In this document: in pieces, positions 54,640 to 64,000 of the stretch
Layout of the letters: every line of letters begins with the position of its first letter
Position numbering within the stretch: position 1 is the stretch's first letter
Assembly (NCBI GenBank): GCA_022316685.1
Contig: JAKJHU010001514.1
Location: 1-64,000, forward strand
Direction: 5' to 3'
Length of the DNA: 64,000 bases
Source: Progne subis subis
Taxonomy: Eukaryota; Chordata; Aves; Passeriformes; Hirundinidae
The notes under the pieces: model-generated
Database searches by the model: none
The model's input: the letters and a program-made list of their open reading frames with translations, nothing else
What the model was told of the DNA's origin: nothing
Translations under genes and position numbers: made by a program

Positions 54640-56817
54640 GTCTCCTAGGGTAAGATCCTTCGGTCCATCTCAGTTTTCCTTAACATGAGCAACCACTGCC
54701 TTCTGGTTTTGATCTCCTCTTCTTTGGTTGTTTCTGAGTCCGGGATGCTGTAGGAACCTTTGGAGAGGGCTCCTCTTCCTCACTGTCACTGCTGGGCAGT
54801 GGGAGAGATTTAGGAGTAAGTGGAGTAGACGGAGTAGGGGATAAAATAGAAAATGAAGCTGAACTTGAAATAGAAATCAGAGTTGATTCAGCTGTGCTTA
54901 GAGCTAGAGACAGAGTTGAAATAGAAATTGCTTTGGTTAAAGATGGAGTTAGAGTTGGAGTTAAAGCTGGAGCTGGAGTTAAAATAGAAATTGTTTTACT
55001 AAATGTGTTAAAATCTTTGGCTCTAAATCAGCTTGATCAAGGAGCTGTTGTTTACACTGGGCACATTCTCTGTACCAGTTAGCAGAAGAACAATAGTAAC
55101 ATCCTGCACAAATTTTACACTGCCAAAAGCACCCAGGCACAGTGACAACCTCTAGATGCACCAAAAGCTGCAGGAAAATTCCCAAAAATACAAGATATTC
55201 CATTCACTTCTTTTTGACTTTCTAAATTCTCCACAGCCCATTGCTCCTACTCCAGAGCCACTAGTCTCCCAACAGACATCTGATATAAACCTTCTAAATA
55301 CATTCTCTTATTTTCTCTGTCTATTCACCAGTTTGCTGAATTCACAAACTCCTACGAGTCAAGCCTAAACCACTTAGGTAAAGGAATTCCTTTTATTCAT
55401 CTGGCCAGATCGAGTTCTCAGACCGAAGTTATCCTTACTTTAATTCCAACAATCTACAAACACAGTTTCCATAGCTAAAATCACAACTAAGTTCTTGTCA
55501 AGGGTTTCTATTCCTTCTTGCCAAACTGGTTCTGTCCTTTGTCTGTCCTCAATCTGCTTCAAAAACATTCACACTTCAGCTCTCAGAGGCTAATCAACTC
55601 TTTCACTCAGATATGCTGCACTTAAAACTTTTAACACAAGATGGATGTTGCCTCAAAAATACAGTTACAGTGAATACCCTCCCGGTAACCAAAACACACA
55701 CACCACAGTCACAGCAGGGAGAGGGCTTTAAGGGTTTTCATACACCTCACTCGCTTCGTTTTTCCCCGGCCGTTTCAGTCGCCCGAAAACGGAACCGCGG
55801 GTCCAAACTCCTCAATCACTTTGTGCTGGTAGCACGTCTCAACAAACTCTCTCACAATCTTTCTCACAGTCAGGATACATTCACACGGTGTAACAACCAC
55901 AAATCAGGATTTGCCCTGACAATTGCTAGTCCCGGATTCTAGCAAACTGAGCCCTCTACGGCACAGCAAATGGCAAAATCCCCTTCTGCCAGCAACAACA
56001 ATCCGAGCCCTCCACGGCCCGGTACAACAGCTTAACAGCTTTCTCTGCTGGCAGCCAAGTACAACTGACCAGATACCACTCAAGCTTGCAAGCACACTAC
56101 AGAGGCACAAGTTGTGCGTGGGACGTCTCCCACGATTTACCAACAGCCTTTCCTGACCACGCGTACGCCTTCCAGGTCAAATCATTTACGACACAAACTC
56201 TTACAAAACACAACACACACGGTGCACCAATAATTCTTCCACAGCCTAGACAAACAAAACCACAAAACATAAATCTGTGCACACTATACACACACACACA
56301 CACATACCCGGTGCGCACGGAGCCGCAATCAGGATTTTCTGTGACCCACGACGGGACCCTTTGCATCTTAAAACTCAGGCTAGCCTCTCGAATTATGGAT
56401 GACCAAGGTACCTTTAAACCAAAAACTGACAACAAAACCGGTTAACCTATTGCCGCTGTTGCCCCCACCATGGGACACAGATTATCAAGGCACAACAAAA
56501 ACCGGTTGCCACTCCCCACCAAGGGACACGGGTTACCAAACCAATCCAAGCCAAACCAGGCTCTGCAGAGCTGTCACAACTTAGGCATGCGTTGTGCACG
56601 AGACGTCTCTCAGTGTCTTACCAACCGCCTATACCAAAAAGGTACCTATTTTTCAAGTATAAACATATCTTTTTGTCCGGAGTTTTAGTAGTCAGGAGTT
56701 CTTGTCTGCTGCTGGATGAACAGGTCGGGCAGCTGGAGCCCACTCTTCCAGGAATATCCCAGGGGTGCCCTGAGGGGGTCCTCCACCCGAGCTGGTCACA
56801 CAGCCGACCAGAACCTT
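54640..56817 (-). other. ERV7 gag/leader region, not readable as gag
   Basis: About 2.2 kb between protease and PBS. Contains an imperfect purine-rich repeat at 54800-55010 (recurring GTTGAAATAGAAATT and GTTAGAGTTGGAGTT-like units), a Cys-rich short frame at 55203-54979 and a CA dinucleotide run at about 56283-56304. No matrix, capsid or zinc knuckle could be recognised. Confidence 0.55.
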
Positions 56818-56835
56818 CTCCTGCCTGGCTCGCCA
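56818..56835 (-). other. primer-binding site of ERV7, arginine-tRNA-like
   Basis: Viral strand TGGCGAGCCAGGCAGGAG, three bases after the 5' LTR; resembles the tRNA-Arg type with about one mismatch as I recall it. Confidence 0.6.
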
Positions 56836-56838
56836 AAT

Positions 56839-57441
56839 TGAGTCATTGAAAACTGATATAGTCACGGACAAAGACCCTCTAACTGATTAAAGTTAGAAAG
56901 TGGTATGTTTATTCACCGGCGGGCGGCACGGGAGTCATCTCCGAAAGGCGTGGCCGCCCTGAAAAAGGCTCTTTGCTCTCTATTTATTCTCCAAGATCTT
57001 ACATACAATACATATGCATAACCCCAGCGCCTCCCATCCCCGCTCTCTGTTAAAATGAAGCTATCAGTCCTTCACGTGTGCACAGTTCTTCTCTTGAATT
57101 GGGTCGGTGGTCTCAAATTGGGTCAGTGGTCTCAAAGGATGAAGTCAGGAGAGTCTTCATCAGGTCTCTGTGACCCTCTGGCACTGTCCAAGGTCCCCTG
57201 CTTGGTGATTGATGGATACCAAGTCCAGGTGCTGGCCATTGTTCTTAGTAGTTTCAATCTGTTCTTATGACGGTTCACTTACTCCAATTTTTCTATAAAC
57301 AAGCTCATAATATAACAGTTAGCTCTAGCTTTTGCATCTAATAATCATTAACCTACCATTTGCTAATCTAACTTACATCTTGATCGATATAAATTGCTTC
57401 TAACCCTTAGCTAAAATCTTAACTCTTTAATTCATGTATCA
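56839..57441 (-). repeat. 5' LTR of ERV7
   Basis: 603 bp, viral-strand TGATACATGA...CAATGACTCA. Many substitutions separate it from the 3' LTR, and a short duplication (TTGGGTC-GTGGTCTCAAA unit at about 57099-57138) is unique to it. Confidence 0.85.
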
Positions 57442-58442
57442 CCCGCCACTTGCCCCAAGGGACCCGGCAGCTGTGGCCCCTGTGTCAGCGTGGCCAAGGA
57501 GCTGCAGGGGCTGATGTTGCTAGCTCCGGGCTCACCGTGGGACATGGGCTACGCTTCATCCTGCCATGTGGCGGGCGCTGTGGGCGCACCTGCAGCAGCT
57601 GGGCAAGCGAGGCCACCTGCCCTGCTGTGCCTCGTCCCGCTGCTCTGGGCCCTTCCGTGCCTCCGGCAGGCTCCTCCCAGCCAGAGGGGCCATTCCTGGC
57701 ACAGCCTCCAGCCCTTCCAGGAGATTGTGTTGGACACCAACCATCCCTGGGAGAAGCTTGGCCTGGCCCAGATCCAGCCTTCCGGGAGCCTCCACCACCT
57801 CTGACGGCCTCCAACCCTGCAAGTCCCTCCCTGCTCTCAAGCAGCCTCCCTCCCTCGCAGAACCTCCCCAGCGCCGAGACGCCGCCTCCCTCCCAGCAGC
57901 TTGCCACAGCCTCCATCCCTGCTGAGAGCCCCCAGCCCTTCAAGATCCTGCGCCTGCCAAGACCCGTCCCTGGCGTCCAGTTCCTGCCTCCCTCCCACAC
58001 ATTCCCTCCTGGAGGCCTCCAGCCCTCCCGGCCTCTCAGGAAAGCCTCAGCGCCTGCGCACCCTCAGCAAGCGCTGGACACCTCCTCCTGCTCCCTTCCA
58101 CATCAACAGCATCCCGTGCACATGGAGAGCCCCGGCGTGTCCCAGGGCACTGACACGGCCAGGGAAAGCTGGGAAGCACAAACAGGAGCCCAGCTGGAGA
58201 AGGAGAGGCATTCCCAGGAGCAGGTGGCTGAGCCACAAGCATCCTGCAGCCCCCAGTGTCCAGCGCAGGGCTCCCAGGATGCTGTGCCTGACTCAGGCAG
58301 CAACAGCCGCAGCTCGGTGGCACAGACGGCGCCCACGAGACCATGGCGCTTGCGTGGTCTCCAGGAGGCTGCCCCGAGACGGTCCCCGCAGCCCAGGCAG
58401 GTGGTCACAGGCCTCGGAGGGCCCTTCCACCCTAGGTGTTAA
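57442..58442 (+). pseudogene. amplified intronless gene, copy D (5' truncated, frameshifted)
   Basis: Lacks promoter, membrane helix and basic segment: homology starts at the codon equivalent to Pro82 of copy B. Relative to B/C it has an extra base near 57520 and another near 57845, so the middle is read in other frames; the last third (from about 57860) is back in the normal frame to TAA at 58440-58442, with AATAAA overlapping. Certainly a dead copy. Confidence 0.85.
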
Positions 58443-59639
58443 ATAAATTAGCCTTTCCCCAAAGAGCTGTGGCAGTGTTCCTGCTGGGAGAGGGCTCTTT
58501 TCTTCCCAGGAACTGGCTCAGTGCTGGGCTTGCCTACGGGCTGGGGATGCTGGGCCATTCCCAACGACTCGCTTTAAACTCCTGTTTGTCCTCTGAGGCT
58601 GAGCAAATATCACGTGCAACCCTCACCCGTGTTGTTGTCATTTCCACTGACAACCTTCTGAGAGAGATGCCTGCGGGGCTGACCCATGTACGAGTGCTTG
58701 GAGGCTTGGTAGGGACACAGTTACCGCCCCACTCTGCTTGTCCAAACGCTCTGCTGCCCATCCTTGTAGGAGCAGGTGTTAAAGTGTGTTCATTTGGTTG
58801 ATACTGTGTTTCCTTTTGATCTTGGTGTTTGCGATGTTTTCTTCCCTGTTCCCCTTGGAAAATGGAGCACCTTGTTTGTCCCTGCTTCGCTGCGCCCATC
58901 CCCTAGGCTGGAATGGAACCCAACTCTGTTCCACTCCCACCTTCTCTCTGATCGGGGAGTGGCTTGTCCCTGCCTCTAGGCCCTTCCCCGCTCTGGGAAA
59001 AAGGCCTGCGACTGTCGGCAGCTCTGTCTCTCTGGCACCGGCGGGGACGGGGAAGGAGCTAAGGAAGAGCTGCGGCCGGCAGGGCAGGAGCCCAGAATCA
59101 AGCCATGATATGCCCCAGGACAGAGGGCAAGCGCGGTGCCTTTTGCCATCGACGGTCATCTGGGTCTCTCAAAAGAACCAGCACAAGCAGGGATGGGGCA
59201 ACCATGTGGAACTGTGACTTTGCACCTGGCCAGGGCAGCCCCGCTGCAAGAGCAGCCTCTCCAGCGCTTCACAGCAGCCTGGTGCCTGGCAGCAGTTGAT
59301 GGGGAGGAAATGACTTGGGTGGCCACAGGGCCCAGCCTGTGTGGCCGTGGCCGTGTGGCCGTGCCTGCGCCATGCTGCAGCCAGGGGCTGCCTGGTGCTG
59401 GCTGTGGATTGCCCAAGAGTGAGGCCATGGCCGCTCCCTGCAGTCCCGTCCCTGCCTGATTTCCCCTTTGCCCAGGGAGGCTCAAGGGCAGGCAAGTGCA
59501 GGCTCAGGAGCTGATGCTGCCCACTGCAGAGTGTCCTGTGGCTCACCTGGAGGCAGCCAGTGGCAGCTCTGGGACTCGTGCAGGGGTGCTGGGGCTGTGA
59601 CCCCCCACTGCCACCAAAGGCTACGGTGGCTGCCTTGCC
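57442..59639 (+). repeat. amplified gene unit D, 5' truncated
   Basis: Plus-strand unit, inverted relative to A-C. Begins abruptly at CCCGCCACTTGCCCC inside the gene where ERV7 ends. After gene D, 58443-59639 is the usual downstream spacer without convincing genes. Confidence 0.9.
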
Positions 59640-60559
59640 GGCACGGTGGGCTGTGGAGCACACTTTGGGGAGCAGAGGGCACACAAGGCAGGCCTCCACT
59701 GAAGGGCTAGCCTGTGTGGGAAGAGTGGGCAGAGTGAAGGGACGCAGGACGCTGCGAGTGGGGCAGTTGAAAGCAACAGCTGAGGACAGCCGAAAGGCCA
59801 AAGACAGAAGAAGAACTTGTTGCACATGAGGAGTGGGGGCTGAAGGTGTGTGCTGGCCTTTTGCCGGTGCCTCAGAGGGACCGGCAACCTGAGCATGTGA
59901 AGCAATGGGGAACAAAGACACGCAGAGCTCCTTATGCGTCCAGAGAACATGTGTCTGTTGCTGTGTGGGCAGCTGTGTGAGCTGCTGCCAAGATAGCCAG
60001 GGGCTCTGAGGGCACGCCTGTCCCTGCTTTCCCTCGAGGGGAAGGACAGCACAGCTGCCGGAGCTGCTTGCCAGGGTGCGTGCGCTTTCATCGCTGCCTT
60101 GCTGCAATGGGTTGGGAGTGGCCAGTGCCCGGAGCCAAGCTGTCCCTCTCCCGCTGTGTGACTCGCAGCAGGCTGGAAGCAGCGCTAGCACGGCCGGCTG
60201 CTGCCCCTGCCTGGCGACAGCAGAGGCTGGCACGGGCAGCCTCTTGCCAGACTGCAGGTGGCCCAGGCAGGACTGGGCTTTCCGTCGGCAGAGATGCCCA
60301 AGGGATGGGGCCGGGCCCATGCGAGCTGTGGCCATCACTCTGGTGATCCAGCGGCAGCACTAATCCTGCCCACTTACAGCAGCTGGGACTGAGCAGCCAG
60401 GACACGTAGCCTGAGCCTGTGGAATGAAGCTGCTCAGGCAGGGCCAGACCTGGAGCAGGGATTCCACTCCTGGTGTGGCCAGCACATCAGGCCATGCAAG
60501 TGTTGCAGCAAGTGCAGAGGAGGCCAGCGGGTTGCAAAGGTGAGCAGCTCTCCTGTGGA

Positions 60560-60720
60560 GACAGCTTGAGAGAGAGTTGGAGCTGCTCAGGCTGGAGAAG
60601 AGAAGGTTGTGGGGAGGCCTCCCAGCGCCTTGCAGTGTCTACCAGGAGCTTGTAGGGAGCTGCAGAGGCATTCTGTGACAGCAATTGTAGTGATAGGCTA
60701 AGGGGTTGGAGCTGTCAGGC
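60560..60720 (+). repeat. CR1-like LINE fragment in unit E
   Basis: GCTGCTCAGGCTGGAGAAGA followed by GTGGGGAGGCCTCC resembles a CR1 3' region. Equivalent fragments lie in units A and B on the other strand. Confidence 0.5.
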
Positions 60721-61003
60721 AGGTGGGGAGAGCTGCCTGGGCCTGGGGAACTGCAGCCGCCTTTGTGTCTGCAGGATCTTCTCCAGCACAGGGCAGAGGA
60801 TGTTCCCAGCCAGCAGTTCCACAGCCTTGGGGGAGCCATGGGCTAGGCATTGTTGGCACCTGACCTCTTCCTGATGTGGCCCGGGCTCCTGGGAGAGCTT
60901 GGCTGCCACAGCCTAAGCTCCCATTTTCAATGGCAGGCCTTTCCTGGCCATCAGCGCCCTGCTGCCTGAGTGGGTCTTGCTGGCCCTGAGGCAGGCGATG
61001 CTG

Positions 61004-61104
61004 TGAGGTCACAAATGGCGTGACAGCGGCATGAGGCTGGGCTGTGATGTCACGCCGTGCGGCGGCCCCAGCATTGTGAGGTCACCGGGCCATCCCTATA
61101 TAAG
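61004..61104 (+). promoter_or_regulatory. promoter of gene copy E
   Basis: TGAGGTCA at 61004-61011, TGATGTCA at 61045-61052, TGAGGTCA at 61077-61084, TATATAAG at 61097-61104, ATG at 61139. Same layout as A-C. Confidence 0.7.
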
Positions 61105-61138
61105 GCGGGCCGGCCCCACAGCCGCCAGTGCAGTGGCG

Positions 61139-62381
61139 ATGGCACGTGTCGGAGCCGTGAGCGACGTCAGCGTCCTGCTGGCTGCACTTGCCCTGCTGCT
61201 GGCCACGGTGGCTGTCCGCTGGGTCATTGGCCACCGGGCACGGCAGGGCCGGCAGGCCGGGACTCGGAGGCGGCGCAAGCAGCTCGGGGGCCGGGCCAGG
61301 GGCCCAGGCAGGAGCCCAGGAGCCCCTGTGGCTGCCAGGGCCTCCAGGCCTGGCACAAGCCCTCGGAAGCGTCCCGATGCTCCCGCCACTTGCCCCAAGG
61401 GACCCGGCAGCTGCGGCCCCTACCTCAGCGTGGCCAAGGAGCTGCAGGGGCTGATGCTGCTGCTCCGGGCTCACCGTGGGACATGGGCTCCGCTTCATCC
61501 TGCCATGTGGCGGGCGCTGTGGGCGCACCTGCAGCAGCTGGGCAAGCGAGGCCACCTGCCCTGCTGTGCCTCGTCCCGCTGCTCCGGGTGCTTCAATGCC
61601 TCCGGCGGGCTCCTCCCAGCCAGATGGGTCATTCCTGGCACAGCTTCCAGCCCTTCCAGGAGATTGTGTTGGACACCAACCATCCCTGGGAGAAGCTCGG
61701 CCCGGCCCACATCCAGCCTTCCGGGAGCTTCCACCGCCTCCTGACGGCCTCCAACCCTGCAAGTCCCTCCCTGCTCTCAAGCGCCTCCCTCCCTCGCAGA
61801 ACCTCCCCAGCGCCGAGACGCCGCCTCCCTCCCAGCAGCTTGCCACAGCCTCCATCCCTGCTGAGAGCCCCCAGCCCTTCAAGATCCTGCGCCTGCCAAG
61901 ACCTGTCCCTGGCGTCCAGTTCCTGCCTCCCTCCCACACATTCCCTCCTGGAGGCCTCCAGCCCTCCCGGCCTCTCAGGAAAGCCTCCGCGCCTGCGCAC
62001 CCTCAGCAAGCGCTGGACACCTCCTCCTGCTCCCTTCCACATCAACAGCATCCCGTGCACATGGAGAGCCCCGGCGTGTCCCAGGGCACTGACACGGCCA
62101 GGGAAAGCTGGGAAGCACAAACAGGAGCCCAGTTGGAGAAGGAGAGGCATTCCCAGGAGCAGGTGGCTGAGCCACAAACATCCTGCAGCCACCAGTGTCC
62201 AGCGCAGGGCTCCCAGGATGCTGTGCCTGACTCAGGCAGCAACAGCCGCAGCTCGGTGGCACAGACGGCGCCCACGAGACCATGGCGCTTGCGTGGTCTC
62301 CAGGAGGCTGCCCCGAGACGGTCCCCGCAGACCAGGCAGGTGGTCACAGGCCTCGGAGGGCCCTTGCACCCTAGGTGTTAA
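61139..62381 (+). pseudogene. amplified intronless gene, copy E (one frameshift)
   Basis: Promoter, ATG and the first 200 or so codons are intact (MARVGAVSDVSVLL, membrane helix, basic stretch, Cys cluster). An extra base near 61739 relative to B and C causes a stop at 61742-61744. The remaining tail is open in the shifted frame to TAA 62379-62381, with AATAAA at 62381-62386. If expressed it would give a product of about 200 residues without the Pro-rich tail. A single sequencing error could restore it, so the call is provisional. Confidence 0.72.
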
Positions 62382-63578
62382 ATAAATTAGCCTTTCCCAA
62401 AGAGCTGTGGCAGTGTTCCTGCTGGGAGAGGGCTCTTTTCTTCCCAGGAAGTGGCTCAGGGCTGGGCTTGCCTACGGGCTGGGGATGCTGGGCCATTCCC
62501 AACGACTCGGTTTAAACTCCTGTTTGTCCTCTGAGGCTGAGCAAGTATCACGTGCAACCCTCACCCGTGTTGTTGTCATTTCCACTGACAATCCTTCTGA
62601 GAGAGATGCCTGCGGGGCTGACCCATCTACCAGTGCTTGGAGGCTTGGTAGGGACACAGTTACGGCCCACTCTGCTTGTCCAAACGCTCCGCTGCCCATC
62701 CTTGTAGGAGCATGGTGTTAAAGTGTGTTCATTTGGTTGATACTGTGTTTCCTTTTGATCTTGGTGTTTGGGATGTTTTCTTCCCTGTTCCCCTTGGAAA
62801 GTGGAGCACCTTGTTTGTCCCTGCTTCGTTGCGCTCATCCCCCAGGCTGGAATGGGACCCAACTCTGTTCCACTGCCACCTTCTCCCTGAGCGGGAGTGG
62901 CTTGTACCTGCCTCTAGGCCCTTCCCCGCTCTGGGAAAAAGCCCTGCGACTGCCGGGAGCTCTGTCTCTCTGGCACCCGGGGGGACGGGGAAGGAGCTAA
63001 GGAAGAGCTGTGGCCGGCAGGGCAGGAGCCCAGAATAAAGCCACGATATGCCCCAGGACAGAGGGCAAGCTCGGTGCTTTTGCCATCGACAGACATCTGG
63101 GTCTCTCAAAAGAACCAGCACAAGCAGGGATGGGGCAAGCACGTGGAACTGTGACTTTGCACCTGGCCAGGGCAGCCCCGCTGCAAGAGCAGCCTGTCCA
63201 GCGCTTCACAGCAGCCTGGTGCCTGGCAGCAGTTGATGGGGAGGAAATGACTTGGGTGGCCACAGGGCCCAGCCTGTGTGGCCGTGCCCGTGTGGCCGTG
63301 CCTGCGCCATGCTGCAGGCAGGGGCTGCCTGGTGCTGGCTGTGGATTGCCCAAGAGTGAGGCCATGGTCGCTCCCTGCAGTCCCGTCCCTGCCCGATTTC
63401 CCCTTTGCCCAGGGAGGCTCAAGGGCAGGCAAGTGCAGGCTCAGGAGCTGATGCTGCCCACTGCAGAGTGTCCTCAGGCTCACCTGGAGGCAGCCAGTGG
63501 CAGCTCTGGGGCTCGTGCAGGGGCGCTGGGGCTGTGACCCCCCACTGCCACCAAAGGCTACGGCGGCTGCCTTGCCGG

Positions 63579-64000
63579 CACGGTGGGCTGTGGAGCACAC
63601 TTTGGGGAGCAGAGGGGACACAAGGCAGGCCTCCACTGAAGGGCTAGCCTGTGTGGGAAGAGCGGGCAGAGTGAAGGGACGCCAGGACGCTGCGAGTGGG
63701 GCAGTGGAAAGCAACAGCTGAGGACAGCCGAAAGGCCAAAGAGAGCAGAAGAACTTGTTGCACATGAGGAGTGGGGGCTGAAGGTGTGTGCTGGCCTTTT
63801 GCCGGAGCCTCAGAGGGACGGGCAACCTGAGCACGTGAAGCAATGGGGAACAAAGACACGCAGAGCTCCTTATGTGTCCGGAGAACATGTGTCTGTTGCT
63901 GTGTAGGGCAGCTGTGTGAGCTGCTGCCATGAGAGCCAGGGGCTCTGGGGCACGCGTCCCTCTTTCCCTCGAGGGGAAGGACAGCACAGCTGCCGGAGCT
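63579..64000 (+). repeat. start of a further gene unit (unit F)
   Basis: Sequence after 63579 repeats 59640-60060, so another unit, and probably another gene copy, continues past the window. Confidence 0.85.

Larger units (their letters stand above)
50165..57441 (-). mobile_element. ERV7: old gammaretrovirus-like provirus
   Basis: Minus-strand element bounded by two diverged LTRs, PBS next to the right LTR, and recognisable protease, RT (YVDD), RNase H and integrase fragments. gag and env are not confidently readable. The left flank is the ERV6 LTR and the right flank is the interior of gene D; the flanks do not match, so no target duplication. Confidence 0.88.
59640..63578 (+). repeat. amplified gene unit E (about 3.94 kb)
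   Basis: Complete plus-strand unit; gene ends are 3939 bp apart between D and E. 59640-61000 is the upstream spacer (with a CR1-like piece at 60560-60720) and 62387-63578 the downstream spacer. No additional gene is supported. Confidence 0.92.

Noticed and set aside
59169..60338. 389-codon minus-strand frame in the spacer between D and E
   Set aside because: Broken into shorter, shifted frames in units A and B, so not conserved as protein.
1..64000. tRNA, rRNA or CRISPR-like structures
   Set aside because: None seen; regular repeats are LTRs, gene units or simple microsatellites.

Overview
The window looks like bird genomic DNA, most likely from a repeat-rich, rearranged region. The evidence is a set of retrovirus-like elements whose envelope transmembrane subunit is of the avian alpharetrovirus type, short CR1-like LINE fragments, and a GC-rich, tandemly and invertedly amplified host gene. 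There is nothing bacterial here: no operons, CRISPR arrays or tRNA/rRNA genes were seen. I suspect a passerine and a low-recombination compartment (W chromosome, germline-restricted chromosome or a heterochromatic block), but that is inference.

Layout, left to right: (1) 1-8244, a plus-strand class II endogenous retrovirus (called ERV1), cut off by the window start, ending in a 3' LTR. It sits exactly inside the integrase gene of (2) 8245-15439, a minus-strand relative (ERV4) with a 5' LTR and a roughly 450-bp GAGAAA microsatellite inside gag. (3) 15440-24159, a tandem array of about 3.92-kb units, each carrying one apparently intronless minus-strand gene (copies A and B, plus the start of unit C). 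(4) 24160-32591, a solo LTR (6-bp target duplication ATTATC) that itself contains a very young complete provirus, ERV5 (24324-32379, minus, target duplication AACAAG). (5) 32592-34497, the rest of unit C with intact gene C. (6) 34498-44020, ERV2 (minus), same family as ERV1, with an uninterrupted envelope ORF. (7) 44021-about 50161, a gammaretrovirus-like element, ERV6 (minus), truncated in RNase H at the ERV2 LTR. (8) 50165-57441, an old gammaretrovirus-like element, ERV7 (minus). (9) 57442-64000, gene units D, E and the start of a further one, on the plus strand, i.e. inverted relative to A-C.

The host gene is the main unexplained item. Each unit has three CRE-like TGANNTCA octamers, a TATATAAG box, an ATG 34-35 bases downstream, a single exon encoding about 413 residues (one N-terminal membrane helix, a basic segment, a Trp/Cys-containing middle and a long Pro/Ser/Gln-rich tail), and an AATAAA that overlaps the stop codon. 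Copies B and C are open throughout; A, D and E carry single-base indels, and D also lacks its first exon part. I do not recognise the protein.

The retroviruses bound or split the gene array at nearly every discontinuity. ERV2 and ERV7 each lack matching flanks (gene array on one side, another ERV on the other), and the two ERV2 LTRs are discordant, so LTR-LTR recombination probably created the inverted arrangement. Virus genes are mostly broken. The longest intact ones are ERV5 pol (990 residues) and ERV2 env (460 residues).
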